This document shows positions 47,410 through 60,841 of a stretch of DNA of 64,000 bases, one piece after another (within the stretch, counting starts at the first letter, position 1; every line of letters starts with the position of its first letter). This DNA is from Crotalaria pallida (Eukaryota; Streptophyta; Magnoliopsida; Fabales; Fabaceae): contig CM075651.1 of assembly GCA_037953625.1 (NCBI GenBank), forward strand, positions 104,037,001 to 104,101,000, given 5' to 3'. Below the pieces are notes generated by a model. That model was not told the DNA's origin. It did not search any database and was given only the letters and a program-made list of their open reading frames with translations. A program made the position numbers and the translations under genes.

Positions 47410-48799
47410 AATGCTTGAGTCCCCAAGGGACGTAGAGGGTCTAGCATGAGTCCTTGGAGGTTCTAACAAGTGTAGAATGGTTAAGAGAGTATTCTATAGG
47501 CTTAGAATGGTCTAGGATAGTGTATTAGGACCTATAAGAACAATTAGAAAGATCCTAAACAATGCTTGAGTCCCCAAGGGACGTAGAGGGTCTAGCATGA
47601 GTCCTTGGAGGTTCTAACAAGTGTAGGATGGTTAAAAGAGTATTCTAAAGGCTTAGAATGGTCTAGGAATGTGTATTAGGACTTATAAGAACCATTTGAA
47701 TGATCCTAAATAATGCTTGAGTCCCCAAGGGACGTAGAGGGTCTAGCATGAGTCCTTGGAGGTTCTAACAAGTGTAGAATGGTTAAGAGAGTATTCTAAA
47801 GGTGTAGAATGGTCTAGGAATGTGTATTAGGACCTATAAGAACAATTAGAAAGATCCTAAACAATGCTTGAGTCTCCAAGGGACGTAGAGGGTGTAGCAT
47901 GAGTCCTTGGAGGTTCTAACAAGTGTAGGATGGTTAAAAGAGTATTCTAAAGGCTTAGAATGGTCTAGGAATGTGTATTAGGACTTATAAGAACCATTAG
48001 AATGATCCTAAACAATGCTTGAGTCCCCAAGGGACGTAGAGGGTCTAGCATAAGTGCTTGGAGGTTCTAACAAGTGTAGAATGGTTAAGAGAGTATTCTA
48101 AAGGTGTAGAATGGTCTAGGAATGTGTATTAGGACCTATAAGAACAATTAGAAAGATCCTAAACAATGCTTGAGTCCCCAAGGGACGTAGAGGGTGTAGC
48201 ATGAGTCCTTGGAGGTTCTAACACGTGTAGAATGGTTAAGAGAGTATTCTAAAGGTGTAGAATGGTCTAGGAATGTGTATTAGGACCTATAAGAACAATT
48301 AGAAAGATCCTAAACAATGCTTGAGTCCCCAAGGGACGTAGAGGGTGTAGCATGAGTCCTTGGAGGTTCTAACAAGTGTAGAATGGTTAAGAGAGTATTC
48401 TAAAGGCTTAGAATGGTCTAGGAATGTGTATTAGGACTTATAAGAACCATTAGAATGATCCTAAACAATGCTTGAGTCCCCAAGGGACGTAGAGGGTCTA
48501 GCATAAGTGCTTGAGGTTCTAACAAGTTTAGAATGGTTAAGAGAGTATTCTAAAGGTGTAGAATGGTCTAGGAATGTGTATTAGGACCTATAAGAACAAT
48601 TAGAAAGATCCTAAACAATGCTTGAGTCCCCAAGGGACGTAGAGGGTGTAGCATGAGTCCTTGGAGGTTCTAACACGTGTAGAATGGTTAAGAAAGTATT
48701 CTAAAGGCTTAGAATGTTCTAGGAATGTGTATTTGTACTTATAATAACCATTAGAATGATCCTAAACAATGCTTGAGTCCCCAAGGGACGTAGAGGGTC

Positions 48800-49620
48800 T
48801 AGCATGAGTCCTTGGAGGTTCTAACAAGTGTAGAATGGTTAAGAGAGTATTCTAAAGGTGTAGAATGGTCTAGGAATGTGTATTTGTACTTATAATAACC
48901 ATTAGAATGATCCTAAACATTGCATGGCACCCCAAGGGACGTAGAGGGTGTAGCATGAGTCCTTGGAGGTCCTAACAAGTGTAGAATGGTTAAGATAGTA
49001 TTCTAAAGGTGTAAAATGGTCTAGGAATGTGTATTAGGACCTATAAGAACAATTAGAAAGATCCTAAACAATGCTTGAGTCCCCAAGGGACGTAGAGGGT
49101 GTAGCATGAGTCCTTGGAGGTTCTAACACGTGTAGAATGGTTAAGAAAGTATTCTAAAGGCTTAGAATGTTCTAGGAATGTGTATTTGTACTTATAATAA
49201 CCATTAGAATGATCCTAAACAATGCTTGAATCCCCAAGGGACGTAGAGGGTCTAGCATGAGTCCTTGGAGGTTCTAACAAGTGTAGAATGGTTAAGAGAG
49301 TATTCTAAAGGTGTAGAATGGTCTAGGAATGTGTATTAGGACCTATAAGAACAATTAGAAAGATCCTAAACAATGCTTGAGTCCCCAAGGGACGTAGAGG
49401 GTGTAGCATGAGTCCTTGGAGGTTCTAACAAGTGTAGAATGGTTAAGAGAGTATTCTAAAGGCTTAGAATGGTCTAGGAATGTGTATTAGGACTTATAAG
49501 AACCATTAGAATGATCCTAAACAATGCTTGAGTCCCCAAGGGACGTAGAGGGTCTAGCATAAGTGCTTGAGGTTCTAACAAGTTTAGAATGGTTAAGAGA
49601 GTATTCTAAAGGTGTAGAAT
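48800..49620 (+). repeat. Bridge between blocks A and B
   Basis: About five units unique in order: GTGTAG / TATTTGTAC, then the GGCACC / GTCCTAAC cassette, CACGTG, GCTTGAATCC (49,224), GCTTAG and a GCTTGAGG deletion unit (49,565). All the unit classes are known from A and B, but the GCTTGAATCC unit here keeps GGTCTAGG where most others have GGTATAGG. It looks like a scrambled extra piece of the 9-unit HOR. Confidence 0.72.
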
Positions 49621-52600
49621 GGTCTAGGAATGTGTATTAGGACCTATAAGAACAATTAGAAAGATCCTAAACAATGCTTGAGTCCCCAAGGGACGTAGAG
49701 GGTGTAGCATGAGTCCTTGGAGGTTCTAACAAGTGTAGGATGGTTAAAAGAGTATTCTAAAGGCTTAGAATGGTCTAGGAATGTGTATTAGGACTTATAA
49801 GAACCATTTGAATGATCCTAAACAATGCTTGAGTCCCCAAGGGACGTAGAGGATCTAGCATGAGTCCTTGGAGGTTCTAACAAGTGTAGAATGGTTAAGA
49901 GAGTATTCTAAAGGTGTAGAATGGTCTAAGAATGTGTATTTGTACTTATAATAACCATTAGAATGATCCTAAACATTGCATGGCACCCCAAGGGACGTAG
50001 AGGGTGTAGCATGAGTCCTTGGAGGTCCTAACAAGTGTAGAATGGTTAAGATAGTATTCTAAAGGTGTAAAATGGTCTAGGAATGTGTATTAGGACCTAT
50101 AAGAACAATTAGAAAGATCCTAAATAATGCTTGAGTCCCCAAGGGACGTAGAGGGTGTAGCATGAGTCCTTGGAGGTTCTAACACGTGTAGAATGGTTAA
50201 GAAAGTATTCTAAAGGCTTAGAATGTTCTAGGAATGTGTATTTCTACTTATAATAACCATTAGATTGATCCTAAACATTGCATGGTACCCCAAGGGACGT
50301 AGAGGGTGTAGCATGAGTCCTTGGAGGTTCTAACAAGTGTAGGATGGTTAACAGAGTATTCTAAAGGTTTAGAATGGTCTAGGAATGTGTATTAGGACTT
50401 ATAAGAACCATTAGAATGATCCTAAACAATGCTTGAGTCCCCAAGGGACGTAGAGGGCCTAGCATGAGTCCTTGGAGGTTCTAACACGTGTAGAATGGTT
50501 AAGAGAGTATTCTAAAGGCTTAGAATGTTCTAGGAATGTGTATTAGGACCTATAAGAACAATTAGAAAGATCCTAAACAATGCTTGAGTCCCCAAGTGAC
50601 GTAGATGGTGTAGCATGAGTCCTTGGAGGTTCTAACAAGTGTAGGATGGTTAAAAGAGTATTCTAAAGGCTTAGAATGGTCTAGGAATGTGTATTAGGAC
50701 TTATAAGAACCATTAGAATGATCCTAAACAATGCTTGAGTCCCCAAGGGACGTAGAGGGTCTAGCATAAGTGCTTGAGGTTCTAACAAGTTTAGAATGGT
50801 TAAGAGAGTATTCTAAAGGTGTAGAATGGTCTAGGAATGTGTATTAGGACCTATAAGAACAATTAGAAAGATCCTAAACAATGCTTGAGTCCCCAAGGGA
50901 CGTAGAGGGTGTAGCATGAGTCCTTGGAGGTTCTAACACGTGTAGAATGGTTAAGAAAGTATTCTAAAGGCTTAGAATGTTCTAGGAATGTGTATTTGTA
51001 CTTATAATAACCATTAGAATGATCCTAAACAATGCTTGAATCCCCAAGGGACGTAGAGGGTCTAGCATGAGTCCTTGGAGGTTCTAACAAGTGTAGAATG
51101 GTTAAGAGAGTATTCTAAAGGTGTAGAATGGTATAGGAATGTGTATTAGGACCTATAAGAACAATTAGAAAGATCCTAAACAATGCTTGAGTCCCCAAGG
51201 GACGTAGAGGGTGTAGCATGAGTCCTTGGAGGTTCTAACAAGTGTAGAATGGTTAAGAGAGTATTCTAAAGGCTTAGAATGGTCTAGGAATGTGTATTAG
51301 GACTTATAAGAACCATTAGAATGATCCTAAACAATGCTTGAGTCCCCAAGGGACATAGAGGGTCTAGCATAAGTGCTTGGAGGTTCTAACAAGTGTAGAA
51401 TGGTTAAGAGAGTATTCTAAAGGTGTAGAATGGTCTAGGAATGTGTATTAGGACCTATAAGAACAATTAGAAAGATCCTAAACAATGCTTGAGTCCCCAA
51501 GGGACGTAGAGGGTGTAGCATGAGTCCTTGGAGGTTCTAACACGTGTAGAATGGTTAAGAAAGTATTCTAAAGGCTTAGAATGTTCTAGGAATGTGTATT
51601 TCTACTTATAATAACCATTAGATTGATCCTAAACATTGCATGGTACCCCAAGGGACGTAGAGGGTGTAGCATGAGTCCTTGGAGGTTCTAACAAGTGTAG
51701 GATGGTTAACAGAGTATTCTAAAGGTTTAGAATGGTCTAGGAATGTGTATTAGGACTTATAAGAACCATTAGAATGATCCTAAACAATGCTTGAGTCCCC
51801 AAGGGACGTAGAGGGCCTAGCATGAGTCCTTGGAGGTTCTAACACGTGTAGAATGGTTAAGAGAGTATTCTAAAGGCTTAGAATGTTCTAGGAATGTGTA
51901 TTAGGACCTATAAGAACAATTAGAAAGATCCTAAACAATGCTTGAGTCCCCAAGTGACGTAGATGGTGTAGCATGAGTCCTTGGAGGTTCTAACAAGTGT
52001 AGGATGGTTAAAAGAGTATTCTAAAGGCTTAGAATGGTCTAGGAATGTGTATTAGGACTTATAAGAACCATTAGAATGATCCTAAACAATGCTTGAGTCC
52101 CCAAGGGACGTAGAGGGTCTAGCATAAGTGCTTGAGGTTCTAACAAGTTTAGAATGGTTAAGAGAGTATTCTAAAGGTGTAGAATGGTCTAGGAATGTGT
52201 ATTAGGACCTATAAGAACAATTAGAAAGATCCTAAACAATGCTTGAGTCCCCAAGGGACGTAGAGGGTGTAGCATGAGTCCTTGGAGGTTCTAACACGTG
52301 TAGAATGGTTAAGAAAGTATTCTAAAGGCTTAGAATGTTCTAGGAATGTGTATTTGTACTTATAATAACCATTAGAATGATCCTAAACAATGCTTGAATC
52401 CCCAAGGGACGTAGAGGGTCTAGCATGAGTCCTTGGAGGTTCTAACAAGTGTAGAATGGTTAAGAGAGTATTCTAAAGGTGTAGAATGGTATAGGAATGT
52501 GTATTAGGACCTATAAGAACAATTAGAAAGATCCTAAACAATGCTTGAGTCCCCAAGGGACGTAGAGGGTGTAGCATGAGTCCTTGGAGGTTCTAACAAG

Positions 52601-55560
52601 TGTAGAATGGTTAAGAGAGTATTCTAAAGGCTTAGAATGGTCTAGGAATGTGTATTAGGACTTATAAGAACCATTAGAATGATCCTAAACAATGCTTGAG
52701 TCCCCAAGGGACATAGAGGGTCTAGCATAAGTGCTTGGAGGTTCTAACAAGTGTAGAATGGTTAAGAGAGTATTCTAAAGGTGTAGAATGGTCTAGGAAT
52801 GTGTATTAGGACCTATAAGAACAATTAGAAAGATCCTAAACAATGCTTGAGTCCCCAAGGGACGTAGAGGGTGTAGCATGAGTCCTTGGAGGTTCTAACA
52901 CGTGTAGAATGGTTAAGAAAGTATTCTAAAGGCTTAGAATGTTCTAGGAATGTGTATTTGTACTTATAATAACCATTAGAATGATCCTAAACAATGCTTG
53001 AATCCCCAAGGGACGTAGAGGGTCTAGCATGAGTCCTTGGAGGTTCTAACAAGTGTAGAATGGTTAAGAGAGTATTCTAAAGGTGTAGAATGGTATAGGA
53101 ATGTGTATTAGGACCTATAAGAACAATTAGAAAGATCCTAAACAATGCTTGAGTCCCCAAGGGACGTAGAGGGTGTAGCATGAGTCCTTGGAGGTTCTAA
53201 CAAGTGTAGAATGGTTAAGAGAGTATTCTAAAGGCTTAGAATGGTCTAGGAATGTGTATTAGGACTTATAAGAACCATTAGAATGATCCTAAACAATGCT
53301 TGAGTCCCCAAGGGACATAGAGGGTCTAGCATAAGTGCTTGGAGGTTCTAACAAGTGTAGAATGGTTAAGAGAGTATTCTAAAGGTGTAGAATGGTCTAG
53401 GAATGTGTATTAGGACCTATAAGAACAATTAGAAAGATCCTAAACAATGCTTGAGTCCCCAAGGGACGTAGAGGGTGTAGCATGAGTCCTTGGAGGTTCT
53501 AACACGTGTAGAATGGTTAAGAAAGTATTCTAAAGGCTTAGAATGTTCTAGGAATGTGTATTTGTACTTATAATAACCATTAGATAGATCCTAAACATTG
53601 CATGGTACCCCAAGGGGCGTAGAGGGTGTAGCATGAGTCCTTGGAGGTTCTAACAAGTGTAGAATGGTTAAGAGAGTATTCTAAAGGCTTAGAATGGTCT
53701 AGGACTGTGTATTAGGACTTATAAGAACCATTAGAATGATCCTAAACAATGCTTGAGTCCCCAAGGGATGTAGAGGGTCTAGCATGAGTCCTTGGAGGTT
53801 CTAACAAGTGTAGAATGGTTAAGAGAGTATTCCAAAGGTGTAGAATGGTCTAGGAATGTGTATTAGGACCTATAAGAACAATTAGAAAGATCCTAAACAA
53901 TGCTTGAGTCCCCAAGGGACGTAGAGGGTGTAGCATGAGTCCTTGGAGGTTCTAACAGGTGTAGAATGGTTAAGAGAGTATTCTAAAGGCTTAGAATGGT
54001 CTAGGAATGTGTATTAGGATTTATAAGAACCATGAGAATGATCCTAAACAATGCTGGAATCCCCAAGGGACGTAGACGGTCTAGCATGAGTCCTTGGAGG
54101 TTGTAGCAGGTGTAGCATGGTTAAGAGAGTATTCTAAAGGCTTAGAATGGTCTAGGAATGTGTATTAGGACTTATAAGAACCATTTGAATGATCCTAAAT
54201 AATGCTTGAGTCCCCAAGGGACGTAGAGGGTCTAGCATGAGTCCTTGGAGGTTCTAACAAGTGTAGAATGGTTAAGAGAGTATTCTATAGGCTTAGAATG
54301 GTCTAGGATAGTGTATTAGGACCTATAAGAACAATTAGAAAGATCCTAAACAATGCTTGAGTCCCCAAGGGACGTAGAGGGTCTAGCATGAGTCCTTGGA
54401 GGTTCTAACAAGTGTAGGATGGTTAAAAGAGTATTCTAAAGGCTTAGAATGGTCTAGGAATGTGTATTAGGACTTATAAGAACCATTTGAATGATCCTAA
54501 ATAATGCTTGAGTCCCCAAGGGACGTAGAGGGTCTAGCATGAGTCCTTGGAGGTTCTAACAAGTGTAGAATGGTTAAGAGAGTATTCTAAAGGTGTAGAA
54601 TGGTCTAGGAATGTGTATTAGGACCTATAAGAACAATTAGAAAGATCCTAAACAATGCTTGAGTCCCCAAGGGACGTAGAGGGTGTAGCATGAGTCCTTG
54701 GAGGTTCTAACAAGTGTAGGATGGTTAAAAGAGTATTCTAAAGGCTTAGAATGGTCTAGGAATGTGTATTAGGACTTATAAGAACCATTAGAATGATCCT
54801 AAACAATGCTTGAGTCCCCAAGGGACGTAGAGGGTCTAGCATAAGTGCTTGGAGGTTCTAACAAGTGTAGAATGGTTAAGAGAGTATTCTAAAGGTGTAG
54901 AATGGTCTAGGAATGTGTATTAGGACCTATAAGAACAATTAGAAAGATCCTAAACAATGCTTGAGTCCCCAAGGGACGTAGAGGGTGTAGCATGAGTCCT
55001 TGGAGGTTCTAACACGTGTAGAATGGTTAAGAGAGTATTCTAAAGGTGTAGAATGGTCTAGGAATGTGTATTAGGACCTATAAGAACAATTAGAAAGATC
55101 CTAAACAATGCTTGAGTCCCCAAGGGACGTAGAGGGTGTAGCATGAGTCCTTGGAGGTTCTAACAAGTGTAGAATGGTTAAGAGAGTATTCTAAAGGCTT
55201 AGAATGGTCTAGGAATGTGTATTAGGACTTATAAGAACCATTAGAATGATCCTAAACAATGCTTGAGTCCCCAAGGGACGTAGAGGGTCTAGCATAAGTG
55301 CTTGAGGTTCTAACAAGTTTAGAATGGTTAAGAGAGTATTCTAAAGGTGTAGAATGGTCTAGGAATGTGTATTAGGACCTATAAGAACAATTAGAAAGAT
55401 CCTAAACAATGCTTGAGTCCCCAAGGGACGTAGAGGGTGTAGCATGAGTCCTTGGAGGTTCTAACACGTGTAGAATGGTTAAGAAAGTATTCTAAAGGCT
55501 TAGAATGTTCTAGGAATGTGTATTTGTACTTATAATAACCATTAGAATGATCCTAAACAA
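49620..55560 (+). repeat. Large HOR block B
   Basis: About 39 units copying block A from about 42,830 to 48,770, including both 9-unit copies and both 4-unit copies in the same order. Differences are few, for example GGTCTAAGAATG near 49,925 and AGTCTCCAAG in A near 47,872 against AGTCCCCAAG here. Its end joins directly to block C. Confidence 0.88.
52389..53596 (+). repeat. 4-unit tandem repeat pair in block B
   Basis: Block B counterpart of 45,598-46,805, two copies of 604 bp with GCTTGAATCC at 52,392 and 52,996. The second copy ends in GATAGATCC followed by the AAGGGGCG unit, as in A. Preservation of this nested structure shows that the 4-unit duplication preceded the A/B duplication. Confidence 0.85.
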
Positions 55561-58500
55561 TGCTTGAGTCCCCAAGGGACGTAGAGGGTCTAGCATGAGT
55601 CCTTGGAGGTTCTAACAGGTGTAGAATAGTTAAGAGAGTATTCTAAAGGCTTAGAATGGTCTAGGAATGTGTATTAGGACTTATAAGAACCATTAGAATG
55701 ATCCTAAACAATGCTTGAGTCCCCAAGGGACGTAGAGGGTCTAGCATGAGTCCTTGGAGGTTCTAACAAGTGTAGAATGGTTAAGAGAGTATTCTATAGG
55801 CTTAGAATGGTCTAGGATAGTGTATTAGGATTTATAAGAACCATGTGAATGATCCTAAACAATGCTTGAGTCCCCAAGGGACGTACAGGGTCTAGCATGA
55901 GTCCTTGGAGGTTCTAACATGTGTAGCATGGTTAAGAGAGTATTCTAAAGGCTTAGAATGGTCTAGGAATGTGTATTAGGACTTATAAGAACCATTTGAA
56001 TGATCCTAAACAATGCTGTAGTCCCCAAGGGACGTAGAGGATCTAGCATGAGTCCTTGGAGGTTCTAACAAGTGTAGAATGGTTAAGAGAGTATTCTAAA
56101 GGTGTAGAATGGTCTAGGAATGTGTATTAGGACCTATAAGAACAATTAGAAAGATCCTAAACAATGCTTGAGTCCCCAAGGGACGTAGAGGGTGTAGCAT
56201 GAGTCCTTGGAGGTTCTAACAAGTGTAGGATGGTTAAAAGAGTATTCTAAAGGCTTAGAATGGTCTAGGAATGTGTATTAGGACTTATAAGAACCATTTG
56301 AATGATCCTAAACAATGCTTGAGTCCCCAAGGGACGTAGAGGATCTAGCATGAGTCCTTGGAGGTTCTAACAAGTGTAGAATGGTTAAGAGAGTATTCTA
56401 AAGGTGTAGAATGGTCTAGGAATGTGTATTTGTACTTATAATAACCATTAGAATGATCCTAAACATTGCATGGCACCCCAAGGGACGTAGAGGGTGTAGC
56501 ATGAGTCCTTGGAGGTCCTAACAAGTGTAGAATGGTTAAGATAGTATTCTAAAGGTGTAAAATGGTCTAGGAATGTGTATTAGGACCTATAAGAACAATT
56601 AGAAAGATCCTAAATAATGCTTGAGTCCCCAAGGGACGTAGAGGGTGTAGCATGAGTCCTTGGAGGTTCTAACACGTGTAGAATGGTTAAGAAAGTATTC
56701 TAAAGGCTTAGAATGTTCTAGGAATGTGTATTTCTACTTATAAAAACCATTAGATTGATCCTAAACATTGCATGGTACCCCAAGGGACGTAGAGGGTGTA
56801 GCATGAGTCCTTGGAGGTTCTAACAAGTGTAGGATGGTTAACAGAGTATTCTAAAGGTTTAGAATGGTCTAGGAATGTGTATTAGGACTTATAAGAACCA
56901 TTAGAATGATCCTAAACAATGCTTGAGTCCCCAAGGGACGTAGAGGGCCTAGCATGAGTCCTTGGAGGTTCTAACACGTGTAGAATGGTTAAGAGAGTAT
57001 TCTAAAGGCTTAGAATGTTCTAGGAATGTGTATTAGGACCTATAAGAACAATTAGAAAGATCCTAAACAATGCTTGAGTCCCCAAGTGACGTAGATGGTG
57101 TAGCATGAGTCCTTGGAGGTTCTAACAAGTGTAGGATGGTTAAAAGAGTATTCTAAAGGCTTAGAATGGTCTAGGAATGTGTATTAGGACTTATAAGAAC
57201 CATTAGAATGATCCTAAACAATGCTTGAGTCCCCAAGGGACGTAGAGGGTCTAGCATAAGTGCTTGAGGTTCTAACAAGTTTAGAATGGTTAAGAGAGTA
57301 TTCTAAAGGTGTAGAATGGTCTAGGAATGTGTATTAGGACCTATAAGAACAATTAGAAAGATCCTAAACAATGCTTGAGTCCCCAAGGGACGTAGAGGGT
57401 GTAGCATGAGTCCTTGGAGGTTCTAACACGTGTAGAATGGTTAAGAAAGTATTCTAAAGGCTTAGAATGTTCTAGGAATGTGTATTTGTACTTATAATAA
57501 CCATTAGAATGATCCTAAACAATGCTTGAATCCCCAAGGGACGTAGAGGGTCTAGCATGAGTCCTTGGAGGTTCTAACAAGTGTAGAATGGTTAAGAGAG
57601 TATTCTAAAGGTGTAGAATGGTATAGGAATGTGTATTAGGACCTATAAGAACAATTAGAAAGATCCTAAACAATGCTTGAGTCCCCAAGGGACGTAGAGG
57701 GTGTAGCATGAGTCCTTGGAGGTTCTAACAAGTGTAGAATGGTTAAGAGAGTATTCTAAAGGCTTAGAATGGTCTAGGAATGTGTATTAGGACTTATAAG
57801 AACCATTAGAATGATCCTAAACAATGCTTGAGTCCCCAAGGGACATAGAGGGTCTAGCATAAGTGCTTGGAGGTTCTAACAAGTGTAGAATGGTTAAGAG
57901 AGTATTCTAAAGGTGTAGAATGGTCTAGGAATGTGTATTAGGACCTATAAGAACAATTAGAAAGATCCTAAACAATGCTTGAGTCCCCAAGGGACGTAGA
58001 GGGTGTAGCATGAGTCCTTGGAGGTTCTAACACGTGTAGAATGGTTAAGAAAGTATTCTAAAGGCTTAGAATGTTCTAGGAATGTGTATTTGTACTTATA
58101 ATAACCATTAGATAGATCCTAAACATTGCATGGTACCCCAAGGGACGTAGAGGGTGTAGCATGAGTCCTTAGAGGTTCTAACAAGTGTAGAATGGTTAAG
58201 AGAGTATTCTAAAGGCTTCGAATGGTCTAGGACTGTGTATTAGGACTTATAAGAACCATTAGAATGATCCTAAACAATGCTTGAGTCCCCAAGGGATGTA
58301 GAGGGTCTAGCATGAGTCCTTGGAGGTTCTAACAAGTGTAGAATGGTTAAGAGAGTATTCCAAAGGTGTAGAATGGTCTAGGAATGTGTATTAGGACCTA
58401 TAAGAACAATTAGAAAGATCCTAAACAATGCTTGAGTCCCCAAGGGACGTAGAGGGTGTAGCATGAGTCCTTGGAGGTTCTAACAGGTGTAGAATGGTTA

Positions 58501-60085
58501 AGAGAGTATTCTAAAGGCTTAGAATGGTCTAGGAATGTGTATTAGGATTTATAAGAACCATGAGAATGATCCTAAACAATGCTGGAATCCCCAAGGGACG
58601 TAGACGGTCTAGCATGAGTCCTTGGAGGTTCTAACAGGTGTAGCATGGTTAAGAGAGTATTCTAAAGGCTTAGAATGGTCTAGGAATGTGTATTAGGACT
58701 TATAAGAACCATTTGAATGATCCTAAATAATGCTTGAGTCCCCAAGGGACGTAGAGGGTCTAGCATGAGTCCTTGGAGGTTCTAACAAGTGTAGAATGGT
58801 TAAGAGAGTATTCTATAGGCTTAGAATGGTCTAGGATAGTGTATTAGGACCTATAAGAACAATTAGAAAGATCCTAAACAATGCTTGAGTCCCCAAGGGA
58901 CGTAGAGGGTCTAGCATGAGTCCTTGGAGGTTCTAACAAGTGTAGGATGGTTAAAAGAGTATTCTAAAGGCTTAGAATGGTCTAGGAATGTGTATTAGGA
59001 CTTATAAGAACCATTTGAATGATCCTAAATAATGCTTGAGTCCCCAAGGGACGTAGAGGGTCTAGCATGAGTCCTTGGAGGTTCTAACAAGTGTAGAATG
59101 GTTAAGAGAGTATTCTAAAGGTGTAGAATGGTCTAGGAATGTGTATTAGGACCTATAAGAACAATTAGAAAGATCCTAAACAATGCTTGAGTCCCCAAGG
59201 GACGTAGAGGGTGTAGCATGAGTCCTTGGAGGTTCTAACAAGTGTAGGATGGTTAAAAGAGTATTCTAAAGGCTTAGAATGGTCTAGGAATGTGTATTAG
59301 GACTTATAAGAACCATTAGAATGATCCTAAACAATGCTTGAGTCCCCAAGGGACGTAGAGGGTCTAGCATAAGTGCTTGGAGGTTCTAACAAGTGTAGAA
59401 TGGTTAAGAGAGTATTCTAAAGGTGTAGAATGGTCTAGGAATGTGTATTAGGACCTATAAGAACAATTAGAAAGATCCTAAACAATGCTTGAGTCCCCAA
59501 GGGACGTAGAGGGTGTAGCATGAGTCCTTGGAGGTTCTAACACGTGTAGAATGGTTAAGAGAGTATTCTAAAGGTGTAGAATGGTCTAGGAATGTGTATT
59601 AGGACCTATAAGAACAATTAGAAAGATCCTAAACAATGCTTGAGTCCCCAAGGGACGTAGAGGGTGTAGCATGAGTCCTTGGAGGTTCTAACAAGTGTAG
59701 AATGGTTAAGAGAGTATTCTAAAGGCTTAGAATGGTCTAGGAATGTGTATTAGGACTTATAAGAACCATTAGAATGATCCTAAACAATGCTTGAGTCCCC
59801 AAGGGACGTAGAGGGTCTAGCATAAGTGCTTGAGGTTCTAACAAGTTTAGAATGGTTAAGAGAGTATTCTAAAGGTGTAGAATGGTCTAGGAATGTGTAT
59901 TAGGACCTATAAGAACAATTAGAAAGATCCTAAACAATGCTTGAGTCCCCAAGGGACGTAGAGGGTGTAGCATGAGTCCTTGGAGGTTCTAACACGTGTA
60001 GAATGGTTAAGAAAGTATTCTAAAGGCTTAGAATGTTCTAGGAATGTGTATTTGTACTTATAATAACCATTAGAATGATCCTAAA
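55560..60085 (+). repeat. Large HOR block C, recombinant of A-like and B-like parts
   Basis: About 30 units. The left part (to about 58,050) follows the start of block A (88-unit offset). The right part (from about 57,250) follows block B at 4,528 bp (30 units minus two bases), with GCTGGAATCC at 54,053/58,581 and GCTTGAGG at 55,300/59,828. It has a single 9-unit piece and no doubled 4-unit piece. The two parts overlap in units that A and B share, so the exact junction cannot be placed. Private changes are ATATGTGTAGC-type AACATGTG (55,918), TATAAAAACC (56,740) and GGCTTCGAATGG (58,215). Confidence 0.82.
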
Positions 60086-60841
60086 CAATGCTTGAATCCC
60101 CAAGGGACGTAGAGGGTCTAGCATGAGTCCTTGGAGGTTCTAACAAGTGTAGAATGGTTAAGAGAGTATTCTAAAGGTGTAGAATGGTCTAGGAATGTGT
60201 ATTAGGACCTATAAGAACAATTAGAAAGATCCTAAACAATGCTTGAGTCCCCAAGGGACGTAGAGGGTGTAGCATGAGTCCTTGGAGGTTCTAACCCGTG
60301 TAGAATGGTTAAGAAAGTATTCTAAAGGCTTAGAATGTTCTAGGAATGTGTATTTGTACTTATAATAACCATTAGAATGATCCTAAACAATGCTTGAATC
60401 CCCAAGGGACGTAGAGGGTCTAGCATGAGTCCTTGGAGGTTCTAACAAGTGTAGAATGGTTAAGAGAGTATTCTAAAGGTGTAGAATGGTCTAGGAATGT
60501 GTATTAGGACCTATAAGAACAATTAGAAAGATCCTAAACAATGCTTGAGTCCCCAAGGGACGTAGAGGGTGTAGCATGAGTCCTTGGAGGTTCTAACAAG
60601 TGTAGAATGGTTAAGAGAGTATTCTAAAGGCTTAGAATGGTCTAGGAATGTGTATTAGGACTTATAAGAACCATTAGAATGATCCTAAACAATGCTTGAG
60701 TCCCCAAGGGACATAGAGGGTCTAGCATAAGTGCTTGGAGGTTCTAACAAGTGTAGAATGGTTAAGAGAGTATTCTAAAGGTGTAGAATGGTCTAGGAAT
60801 GTGTATTAGGACCTATAAGAACAATTAGAAACATCCTAAAC
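60085..60841 (+). repeat. 2-unit duplication and link to right-end region
   Basis: GCTTGAATCC units at 60,090 and 60,392 are 302 bp apart, each followed by GTGTAG units and separated by a CACGTG-class unit that reads AACCCGTG near 60,295. The stretch then continues with GCTTAG and GACATAG / CATAAGTG units as in block B. AAACATCC near 60,830 is private. Confidence 0.78.

Larger units (their letters stand above)
42279..48800 (+). repeat. Large HOR block A
   Basis: About 43 units. From about 42,830 it matches block B at an offset of 6,791 bp (45 units minus four deleted bases). Its first 2.5 kb matches block C at 13,281 bp (88 units minus seven deleted bases). Markers shared with B are GCTTGAGG deletions (43,981/50,772; 45,339/52,130; 48,509/55,300) and GCTGGAATCC (47,262/54,053). 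Markers shared with C are GTAGAATAG (42,343/55,624), GTACAGGG and GCTGTAGTCC (42,734/56,015). Confidence 0.88.
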
